Shown here in pieces: positions 49,701-62,000 of a stretch of 64,000 nucleotides of DNA. This DNA comes from Nephrocerus scutellatus. Lineage: Eukaryota > Arthropoda > Insecta > Diptera > Pipunculidae. Each line of letters opens with the position of its first letter. The stretch's first letter is position 1. Under the pieces are notes generated by a model that had not been told where the DNA came from, did not search any database, and worked only from the letters and a program-made list of their open reading frames with translations. Made by a program: the position numbers and the translations under genes. The stretch is taken from NCBI GenBank assembly GCA_947095585.1, contig OX352763.1, positions 64,141,016-64,205,015 on the forward strand, in the 5' to 3' direction.

Positions 49701-52700
49701 CAATTTCTCAAGCGATTCGCATGAAATTTGGAATGTAGGACTAAGATGTGACTATAAGATTTCTTCCTATGGAACTTTTGGAATATGATCATTATTGTCT
49801 GGAATTTCTGGAACAAAGCAATTTTTCAAGCGATTCGCACGAAATTCGGAATGTGTGACTAAGATGTGACTATAAGATTTCTTCCTATGGAACTTCTGGA
49901 ATATGATTGTCTGAAATTTCTGGAACAAACCTATTTCTCAAGCGATTCGCATGAAATTCGGAATGTAGGACTAAGATGTGACTATAAGATTTCTTCCTAT
50001 GGAACTTCTGGAATATGATCATTATTGTCTGGAATTTCTGGAACAAAGCAATTTCTCAAGCGATTCGCATGAAATTCGGAATGTAGGACTAAGATGTGAC
50101 TATAAGATTTCTTCTTATGGAAATTCTAGAATATGATTATTATGGTCTGGAATTTCTGGAGCAAATCAATTTCTCAAGCCATTCGCATGAAATTCGGAAT
50201 GTAGGACTAAGATGCGATTATAAGACTCCTTCCTATGGAAATTCTGGAATATAATCATTATTGTCTGGAATTTCTGAAACAAAGCAATTTCACAAGCGAT
50301 TCGCATGAAATTCGGAATGTAGGACTAAGATGTGACTATAAGATTTCTTCCTATGGAACTTCTGGAATATGATCATTATTGTCTGGAATTTCTGGAACAA
50401 AGCCATTTTTCAAGCGATTCGCACGAATTTCGGAATGTGTGACAAAGATGTGACTATAAGATTTCTTCCTATGGAACTTCTGGAATATGATCATTATTGA
50501 CTGGAATTTCTGGAACAAAGCAATTTCTCAAGCGATTCGCATGAAATTTAGAATGTAGGACTAAGATGTGACTATAAGATTTCTTCCTATGGAACTTCTG
50601 GAATATGATCATTATTGTCTGGAATTTCTGGAACAAAGCAATTTCTCATGCGATTCGCATGAAATTTGGAATGTAGGACTAAGATGTGACTATAACATTT
50701 CTTCCTATGGAACTTCTGGAATATGATCATTATTGTCTGGAATTTCTGGAGCAAATCAATTTCTCAAGCGATTCGCATGAAATTCGGAATGTAGGACTAA
50801 GATGTGACCATAAGATTTCTTCCTATGGAACTTCTGGAATTTGATCTTTATTGTCTGGAATTTCTGGAACAAAGCCATTTTTCAAGCGATTCGCACGAAT
50901 TTCGGAATGTGTGACAAAGATGTGACTATAAGATTTCTTCCTATGGAACTTCTGTATTATGATCATTATTGTCTGGAATTTCTGGAACAAAGCAATTTCT
51001 CAAGCGATTCGCATGAAATTTGGAATGTAGGACTAAGATGTGACTATAAGATTTCTTCCTATGGAACTTCTGGAATATGATCATTATTGTCTGGAATTTC
51101 TGGAACAAAGCAATTTCTCATGCGATTCGCATGAAATTTGGAATGTAGGACTAAGATGTGACTATAACATTTCTTCCTATGGAACTTCTGGAAAATGATC
51201 ATTATTGTCTGGAATTTCTGGAACAAAGCAATTTCTCATGCGATTCGCATGAAATGTGGAATGTAGGACTAAGATGTGACTATAAGATTTCTTCCTATGG
51301 AACTTCTGGAATATGATCATTATTGTCTGGAATTTCTGGAACAAACCAATTTTTCAAGCGATTCGCACGAAATTCGGAATGTGTGACAAAGATGTGACTA
51401 TAAGATTTCTTCCTATGGAACTTCTGGAATATGATCATTATTGTCTGGAATTTCTGGAGCAAATCAATTTCTCAAGCGATTCGCATGTAATTCGGAATGT
51501 AGGACTAAGATGAGACTATAAGATTTCTTCCTATGGAACTTCTGTAATATGATCATTATTGTCTGGAATTTCTGGAACAAAGCCATTTTTCAAGCGATTC
51601 GCACGAATTTCGGAATGTGTGACAAAGATGTGACTATAAGATTTCTTCGTATGGAACTTCTGGAATATGATCATTATTGTCTGGAATTTCTGGAACAAAG
51701 CAATTTCTCAAGCGATTCGCATGAAATTTAGAATGTAGGACTAAGATGTGACTATAAGATTTCTTCCTATGGAACTTTTGTAATATGATCATTATTGTCT
51801 GGAATTTCTGGAACAAAGCAATTTTTCAAGCGATTCGCACGAAATTCGGAATGTGTGACTAAGATGTGACTATAAGATTTCTTCCTATGGAACTTCTGGA
51901 ATATGATTGTCTGAAATTTCTGGAACAAACCTATTTCTCAAGCGATTCGCACGAAATTCGGAATGTAGGACTAAGATGTGACTATAAGATTTCTTCCTAT
52001 GGAACTTCTGGAATATGATCATTATTGTCTGGAATTTCTGGAACAAAGCAATTTCTCAAGCGATTCGCATGAAATTTGGAATGTAGGACTAAGATGTGAC
52101 TATAAGATTTCTTCCTATGGAACTTTTGGAATATGATCATTATTGTCTGGAATTTCTGGAACAAAGCAATTTTTCAAGCGATTCGCACGAAATTCGGAAT
52201 GTGTGACTAAGATGTGACTATAAGATTTCTTCCTATGGAACTTCTGGAATATGATCATTATTGTCTGGAATTTCTGGAACAAAGCAATTTCTCATGCGAT
52301 TCGCATGAAATTTGGAATGTAGGACTAAGATGTGACTATAACATTTCTTCCTATGGAACTTCTGGAATATGATCATTATTGTCTGGAATTTCTGGAGCAA
52401 ATCAATTTCTCAAGCGATTCGCATGAAATTCGGAATGTAGGACTAAGATGTGACCATAAGATTTCTTCCTATGGAACTTCTGGAATTTGATCATTATTGT
52501 CTGGAATTTCTGGAACAAAGCCATTTTTCAAGCGATTCGCACGAATTTCGGAATGTGTGACAAAGATGTGACTATAAGATTTCTTCCTATGGAACTTCTG
52601 TATTATGATCATTATTGTCTGGAATTTCTGGAACAAAGCAATTTCTCAAGCGATTCGCATGAAATTTGGAATGTAGGACTAAGATGTGACTATAAGATTT

Positions 52701-55700
52701 CTTCCTATGGAACTTCTGGAATATGATCATTATTGTCTGGAATTTCTGGAACAAAGCAATTTCTCATGCGATTCGCATGAAATTTGGAATGTAGGACTAA
52801 GATGTGACTATAACATTTCTTCCTATGGAACTTCTGGAATATGATCATTATTGTCTGGAATTTCTGGAACAAAGCAATTTCTCATGCGATTCGCATGAAA
52901 TTTGGAATGTAGGAATAAGATGTGACTATAAGATTTCTTCCTATGGAACTTCTGGAATATGATCATTATTGTCTGGAATTTCTGGAACAAACCAATTTTT
53001 CAAGCGATTCGCACGAAATTCGGAATGTGTGACAAAGATGTGACTATAAGATTTCTTCCTATGGAACTTCTGGAATATGATCATTATTGTCTGGAATTTC
53101 TGGAGCAAATCAATTTCTCAAGCGATTCGCATGAAATTCGGAATGTAGGACTAAGATGAGACTATAAGATTTCTTCCTATGGAACTTCTGGAATATGATC
53201 ATTATTGTCTGGAATTTCTGGAACAAAGCCATTTTTCAAGCGATTCGCACAAATTTCGGAATGTGTGACAAAGATGTGACTATAAGATTTCTTCGTATGG
53301 AACTTCTGGAATATGATCATTATTGTCTGGAATTTCTGGAACAAAGCAATTTCTCAAGCGATTCGCATGAAATTTGGAATGTAGGACTAAGATGTGACTA
53401 TAAGATTTCTTCCTATGGAACTTTTGGAATTATTGTCTGGAATTTCTGGAACAAAGCAATTTTTCAAGCGATTCGCACGAAATTCGGAATGTGAGACTAA
53501 GATGTGACTATAAGATTTCTTCCTATGGAACTTCTGGAATATGATTGTCTGAAATTTCTGGAACAAACCAATTTCTCAAGCGATTCGCATGAAATTCGGA
53601 ATGTAGGACTAAGATGTGACTATAAGATTTCTTCCTATGGAACTTTTGGAATATGATCATTATTGTCTGGAATTTCTGGAACAAAGCCATTTTTCAAGCG
53701 ATTCGCACGAATTTCGGAATGTGTGACAAAGATGTGACTATAAGATTTCTTCCTATGGAACTTCTGGAATATGATCATTATTGACTGGAATTTCTGGAAC
53801 AAAGCAATTTCTCAAGCGATTCGCATGAAATTTAGAATGTAGGACTAAGATGTGACTATAAGATTTCTTCCTATGGAACTTTTGGAATATGATCATTATT
53901 GTCTGGAATTTCTGGAACAAAGCAATTTTTCAAGCGATTCGCACGAAATTCGGAATGTGTGACTAAGATGTGACTATAAGATTTCTTCCTATGGAACTTC
54001 TGGAATATGATTGTCTGAAATTTCTGGAACAAACCTATTTCTCAAGCGATTCGCATGAAATTCGGAATGTAGGATTAAGATGTGACTATAAGATTTCTTC
54101 CTATGGAACTTCTGGAATATGATCATTATTGTCTGGAATTTCTGGAGCAAATCAATTTCTCAAGCGATTCGCATGAAATTCGGAATGTAGGACTAAGATG
54201 AGACTATAAGATTTCTTCCTATGGAACTTCTGGAATATGATCATTATTGTCTGGAATTTCTGGAACAAAGCCATTTTTCAAGCGATTCGCACGAATTTCG
54301 GAATGTGTGACAAAGATGTGACTATAAGATTTCTTCGTATGGAACTTCTGGAATATGATCATTATTGTCTGGAATTTCTGGAACAAAGCAATTTCTCAAG
54401 CGATTCGCATGAAATTTGGAATGTAGGACTAAGATGTGACTATAAGATTTCTTCCTATGGAACTTTTGGAATATGATCATTATTGTCTGGAATTTCTGGA
54501 ACAAAGCAATTTTTCAAGCGATTCGCACGAAATTCGGAATGTGTGACTAAGATGTGACTATAAGATTTCTTCCTATGGAACTTCTGGAATATGATTGTCT
54601 GAAATTTCTGGAACAAACCAATTTCTCAAGCGATTCGCATGAAATTCGGAATGTAGGACTAAGATGTGACTATAAGATTTCTTCCTATGGAACTTTTGGA
54701 ATATGATCATTATTGTCTGGAATTTCTGGAACAAAGCCATTTTTCAAGCGATTCGCACGAATTTCGGAATGTGTGACAAAGATGTGACTATAAGATTTCT
54801 TCCTATGGAACTTCTGGAATATGATCATTATTGACTGGAATTTCTGGAACAAAGCAATTTCTCAAGCGATTCGCATGAAATTTAGAATGTAGGACTAAGA
54901 TGTGACTATAAGATTTCTTCCTATGGAACTTTTGTAATATGATCATTATTGTCTGGAATTTCTGGAACAAAGCAATTTTTCAAGCGATTCGCACGAAATT
55001 CGGAATGTGTGACTAAGATGTGACTATAAGATTTCTTCCTATGGAACTTCTGGAATATGATTGTCTGAAATTTCTGGAACAAACCTATTTCTCAAGCGAT
55101 TCGCATGAAATTCGGAATGTAGGACTAAGATGTGACTATAAGATTTCTTCCTATGGAACTTCTGGAATATGATCATTATTGTCTGGAATTTCTGGAACAA
55201 AGCAATTTCTCAAGCGATTCGCATGAAATTCGGAATGTAGGACTAAGATGTGACTATAAGATTTCTTCCTATGGAAATTCTAGAATATGATTATTATGGT
55301 CTGGAATTTCTGGAGCAAATCAATTTCTCAAGCGATTCGCATGAAATTCGGAATGTAGGACTAAGATGTGACTATAAGATTTCTTCCTATGGAAATTCTA
55401 GAATATGATTATTATGGTCTGGAATTTCTGGAGCAAATCAATTTCTCAAGCCATTCGCATGAAATTCGGAATGTAGGACTAAGATGCGATTATAAGACTC
55501 CTTCCTATGGAAATTCTGGAATATAATCATTATTGTCTGGAATTTCTGAAACAAAGCAATTTCACAAGCGATTCGCATGAAATTCGGAATGTAGGACTAA
55601 GATGCGATTATAAGACTTCTTCCTATGGAAATTCTGGAATATGATCATTATTGTCTGGAATTTCTGAAACAAAGCAATTTCACAAGCGATTCGCATGAAA

Positions 55701-55876
55701 TTCGGAATGTAGGACTAAGATGCGATTATAAGACTTCTTCCTATGGAAATTCTGGAATATGATCATTATGGTCTGGAATTTCTGAAACAAAGCAATTTCA
55801 CAAGCGATTCGCATGAAATTCGGAATGTAGGATTAAGGTGCGATTATAAGACTTCTTCCTATGGAAATTTTGGAAT

Positions 55877-57300
55877 ATGATCATTATGGTCTGGAATTTC
55901 TGGAACAAAGCCATTTTTCAAGCGATTCGCACGAATTTCGGAATGTGTGACAAAGATGTGACTATAACATTTCTTCCTATGGAACTTCTGTATTATGATC
56001 ATTATTGTCTGGAATTTCTGGAACAAAGCAATTTCTCAAGCGATTCGCATGAAATTTGGAATGTAGGACTAAGATGTGACTATAAGATTTCTTCCTATGG
56101 AACTTCTGGAATATGATCATTATTGTCTGGAATTTCTGGAACAAAGCAATTTCTCATGCGATTCGCATGAAATTTGGAATGTAGGACTAAGATGTGACTA
56201 TAACATTTCTTCCTATGGAACTTCTGGAATATGATCATTATTGTCTGGAATTTCTGGAATAAAGCAATTTCTCAAGCGATTCGCATGAAATTTGGAATGT
56301 AGGACTAAGATGTGACTATAAGATTTCTTCCTATGGAACTTTTGGAATATGATCATTATTGTCTGGAATTTCTGGAACAAAGCAATTTTTCAAGCGATTC
56401 GCACGAAATTCGGAATGTGTGACTAAGATGTGACTATAAGATTTCTTCCTATGGAACTTCTGGAATATGATTGTCTGAAATTTCTGGAACAAACCAATTT
56501 CTCAAGCGATTCGCATGAAATTCGGAATGTAGGACTAAGATGTGACTATAAGATTTCTTCCTATGGAACTTTGGAATATGATCATTATTGTCTGGAATTT
56601 CTGGAACAAAGCCATTTTTCAAGCGATTCGCACGAATTTCGGAATGTCTGACAAAGATGTGACTATAAGATTTCTTCCTATGGAACTTCTGGAATATGAT
56701 CATTATTGACTGGAATTTCTGGAACAAAGCAATTTCTCAAGCGATTCGCATGAAATTTAGAATGTAGGACTAAGATGTGACTATAAGATTTCTTCCTATG
56801 GAACTTTTGGAATATGATCATTATTGTCTGGAATTTCTGGAACAAAGCAATTTTTCAAGCGATTCGCACGAAATTCGGAATGTGTGACTAAGATGTGACT
56901 ATAAGATTTCTTCCTATGGAACTTCTGGAATATGATTGTCTGAAATTTCTGGAACAAACCTATTTCTCAAGCGATTCGCATGAAATTCGGAATATAGGAC
57001 TAAGATGTGACTATAAGATTTCTTCCTATGGAACTTCTGGAATATGATCATTATTGTCTGGAATTTCTGGAGCAAATCAATTTCTCAAGCGATTCGCATG
57101 AAATTCGGAATGTAGGACTAAGATGAGACTATAAGATTTCTTCCTATGGAACTTCTGGAATATGATCATTATTGTCTGGAATTTCTGGAACAAAGCCATT
57201 TTTCAAGCGATTCGCACGAATTTCGGAATGTGTGACAAAGATGTGACTATAAGATTTCTTCGTATGGAACTTCTGGAATATGATTGTCTGAAATTTCTGG
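55877..57300 (+). repeat. Duplicated block, 4434-bp shift, copy 1
   Basis: The order of variant monomers matches 60311-61734. The private CCTATGGAACTTTGGAATATG monomer (a shortened ACTTTTGG) occurs in both, near 56570 and 61003. Just to the left, the copy near 60200 has one additional monomer, so the shift there is about 118 bp smaller. Confidence 0.75.
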
Positions 57301-57479
57301 AACAAACCAATTTCTCAAGCGATTCGCATGAAATTCGGAATGTAGGACTAAGATGTGACTATAAGATTTCTTCCTATGGAACTTTTGGAATATGATCATT
57401 ATTGTCTGGAATTTCTGGAACAAAGCCATTTTTCAAGCGATTCGCACGAATTTCGGAATGTGTGACTAAGATGTGACTA

Positions 57480-59094
57480 TAAGATTTCTTCCTATGGAAC
57501 TTCTGGAATATGATTGTCTGAAATTTCTGAAACAAAGCAATTTCACAAGCGATTCGCATGAAATTCGGAATGTAGGACTAAGATGTGACTATAAGATTTC
57601 TTCCTATGGAACTTCTGGAATATGATCATTATTGTCTGGAATTTCTGGAACAAAGCCATTTTTCAAGCGATTCGCACGAATTTCGGAATGTGTGACAAAG
57701 ATGTGACTATAAGATTTCTTCCTATGGAACTTCTGGAATATGATCATTATTGACTGGAATTTCTGGAACAAAGCAATTTCTCAAGCGATTCGCATGAAAT
57801 TTAGAATGTAGGACTAAGATGTGACTATAAGATTTCTTCCTATGGAACTTCTGGAATATGATCATTATTGTCTGGAATTTCTGGAACAAAGCAATTTCTC
57901 ATGCGATTCGCATGAAATTTGGAATGTAGGACTAAGATGTGACTATAACATTTCTTCCTATGGAACTTCTGGAATATGATCATTATTGTCTGGAATTTCT
58001 GGAGCAAATCAATTTCTCAAGCGATTCGCATGAAATTCGGAATGTAGGACTAAGATGTGACTATAAGATTTCTTCCTATGGAACTTCTGGAATTTGATCA
58101 TTATTGTCTGGAATTTCTGGAACAAAGCCATTTTTCAAGCGATTCGCACGAATTTCGGAATGTGTGACAAAGATGTGACTATAAGTTTTCTTCCTATGGA
58201 ACTTCTGTATTATGATCATTATTGTCTGGAATTTCTGGAACAAAGCAATTTCTCAAGCGATTCGCATGAAATTTGGAATGTAGGACTAAGATGTGACTAT
58301 AACATTTCTTCCTATGGAACTTCTGGAATATGATCATTATTGTCTGGAATTTCTGGAACAAAGCAATTTCTCATGCGATTCGCATGAAATTTGGAATGTA
58401 GGACTAAGATGAGACTATAAGATTTCTTCCTATGGAACTTCTGGAATATGATCATTATTGTCTGGAATTTCTGGAACAAAGCCATTTTTCAAGCGATTCG
58501 CACGAATTTCGGAATGTGTGACAAAGATGTGACTATAAGATTTCTTCGTATGGAACTTCTGGAATATGATCATTATTGTCTGGAATTTCTGGAACAAAGC
58601 AATTTCTCAAGCGATTCGCATGAAATTTGGAATGTAGGACTAAGATGTGACTATAAGATTTCTTCCTATGGAACTTTTGAATATGATCATTATTGTCTGG
58701 AATTTCTGGAACAAAGCAATTTTTCAAGCGATTCGCACGAAATTCGGAATGTGTGACTAAGATGTGACTATAAGATTTCTTCCTATGGAACTTCTGGAAT
58801 ATGATTGTCTGAAATTTCTGGAACAAACCAATTTCTCAAGCGATTCGCATGAAATTCGGAATGTGTGACAAAGATGTGACTATAAGATTTCTTCCTATGG
58901 AACTTCTGGAATATGATCATTATTGACTGGAATTTCTGGAACAAAGCAATTTCTCAAGCGATTCGCATGAAATTTAGAATGTAGGACTAAGATGTGACTA
59001 TAAGATTTCTTCCTATGGAACTTCTGGAATATGATTGTCTGAAATTTCTGGAACAAACCTATTTCTCAAGCGATTCGCATGAAATTCGGAATGT
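57480..59094 (+). repeat. Duplicated block, 4906-bp shift, copy 1
   Basis: This matches 62386-64000. The junction monomer TGATTGTCTGAAATTTCTGAAAC with CAATTTCACAAG occurs at 57511 and 62417, followed by the same series that includes AAGTTTTCTTCC (about 58182 and 63088). One difference is a missing base near 58677 (CTTTTGAATATG) compared with 63583, which opens a longer frame in this copy only. Confidence 0.78.
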
Positions 59095-62000
59095 AGGACT
59101 AAGATGTGACTATAAGATTTCTTCCTATGGAACTTCTGGAATATGATCATTATTGTCTGGAATTTCTGGAGCAAATCAATTTCTCAAGCGATTCGCATGA
59201 AATTCGGAATGTAGGACTAAGATGAGACTATAAGATTTCTTCCTATGGAACTTCTGGAATATGATCATTATTGTCTGGAATTTCTGGAACAAAGCAATTT
59301 TTCAAGCGATTCGCACGAATTTCGGAATGTGTGACTAAGATGTGACTATAAGATTTCTTCCTATGGAACTTCTGGAATATGATTGTCTGAAATTTCTGGA
59401 ACAAACCAATTTCTCAAGCGATTCGCATGAAATTCGGAATGTGTGACAAAGATGTGACTATAAGATTTCTTCCTATGGAACTTCTGGAATATGATCATTA
59501 TTGACTGGAATTTCTGGAACAAAGCAATTTCTCAAGCGATTCGCATGAAATTTAGAATGTAGGACTAAGATGTGACTATAAGATTTCTTCCTATGGAACT
59601 TCTGGAATATGATTGTCTGAAATTTCTGGAACAAACCTATTTCTCAAGCGATTCGCATGAAATTCGGAATGTAGGACTAAGATGTGACTATAACATTTCT
59701 TCCTATGGAACTTCTGGAATATGATCATTATTGTCTGGAATTTCTGGAGCAAATCAATTTCTCAAGCGATTCGCATGAAATTCGGAATGTAGGACTAAGA
59801 TGTGACTATAAGATTTCTTCCTATGGAACTTCTGGAATTTGATCATTATTGTCTGGAATTTCTGGAACAAAGCCATTTTTCAAGCGATTCGCACGAATTT
59901 CGGAATGTGTGACAAAGATGTGACTATAAGTTTTCTTCCTATGGAACTTCTGTATTATGATCATTATTGTCTGGAATTTCTGGAACAAAGCAATTTCTCA
60001 AGCGATTCGCATGAAATTCGGAATGTAGGACTAAGATGCGATTATAAGACTTCTTCCTATGGAAATTCTGGAATATGATCATTATGGTCTGGAATTTCTG
60101 AAACAAAGCAATTTCACAAGCGATTCGCATGAAATTCGGAATGTAGGATTAAGGTGCGATTATAAGACTTCTTCCTATGGAAATTTTGGAATATGATCAT
60201 TATGGTCTGGAATTTCTGGAGCAAATCAATTTCTCAAGCGATTCGCATGAAATTCGGAATGTAGGACTAAGATGTGACTATAAGATTTCTTCCTATGGAA
60301 CTTCTGGAATTTGATCATTATTGTCTGGAATTTCTGGAACAAAGCCATTTTTCAAGCGATTCGCACGAATTTCGGAATGTGTGACAAAGATGTGACTATA
60401 ACATTTCTTCCTATGGAACTTCTGTATTATGATCATTATTGTCTGGAATTTCTGGAACAAAGCAATTTCTCAAGCGATTCGCATGAAATTTGGAATGTAG
60501 GACTAAGATGTGACTATAAGATTTCTTCCTATGGAACTTCTGGAATATGATCATTATTGTCTGGAATTTCTGGAACAAAGCAATTTCTCATGCGATTCGC
60601 ATGAAATTTGGAATGTAGGACTAAGATGTGACTATAACATTTCTTCCTATGGAACTTCTGGAATATGATCATTATTGTCTGGAATTTCTGGAATAAAGCA
60701 ATTTCTCAAGCGATTCGCATGAAATTTGGAATGTAGGACTAAGATGTGACTATAAGATTTCTTCCTATGGAACTTTTGGAATATGATCATTATTGTCTGG
60801 AATTTCTGGAACAAAGCAATTTTTCAAGCGATTCGCACGAAATTCGGAATGTGTGACTAAGATGTGACTATAAGATTTCTTCCTATGGAACTTCTGGAAT
60901 ATGATTGTCTGAAATTTCTGGAACAAACCAATTTCTCAAGCGATTCGCATGAAATTCGGAATGTAGGACTAAGATGTGACTATAAGATTTCTTCCTATGG
61001 AACTTTGGAATATGATCATTATTGTCTGGAATTTCTGGAACAAAGCCATTTTTCAAGCGATTCGCACGAATTTCGGAATTTGTGACAAAGATGTGACTAT
61101 AAGATTTCTTCCTATGGAACTTCTGGAATATGATCATTATTGACTGGAATTTCTGGAACAAAGCAATTTCTCAAGCGATTCGCATGAAATTTAGAATGTA
61201 GGACTAAGATGTGACTATAAGATTTCTTCCTATAGAACTTTTGGAATATGATCATTATTGTCTGGAATTTCTGGAACAAAGCAATTTTTCAAGCGATTCG
61301 CACGAAATTCGGAATGTGTGACTAAGATGTGACTATAAGATTTCTTCCTATGGAACTTCTGGAATATGATTGTCTGAAATTTCTGGAACAAACCTATTTC
61401 TCAAGCGATTCGCATGAAATTCGGAATATAGGACTAATATGTGACTATAAGATTTCTTCCTATGGAACTTCTGGAATATGATCATTATTGTCTGGAATTT
61501 CTGGAGCAAATCAATTTCTCAAGCGATTCGCATGAAATTCGGAATGTAGGACTAAGATGAGACTATAAGATTTCTTCCTATGGAACTTCTGGAATATGAT
61601 CATTATTGTCTGGAATTTCTGGAACAAAGCCATTTTTCAAGCGATTCGCACGAATTTCGGAATGTGTGACAAAGATGTGACTATAAGATTTCTTCGTATG
61701 GAACTTCTGGAATATGATCATTATTGTCTGGAATTTCTGGAACAAAGCAATTTCTCAAGCGATTCGCATGAAATTTGGAATGTAGGACTAAGATGTGACT
61801 ATAAGATTTCTTCCTATGGAACTTTTGGAATATGATCATTATTGTCTGGAATTTCTGGAACAAAGCAATTTTTCAAGCGATTCGCACGAAATTCGGAATG
61901 TGTGACTAAGATGTGACTATAAGATTTCTTCCTATGGAACTTCTGGAATATGATTGTCTGAAATTTCTGGAACAAACCAATTTCTCAAGCGATTCGCATG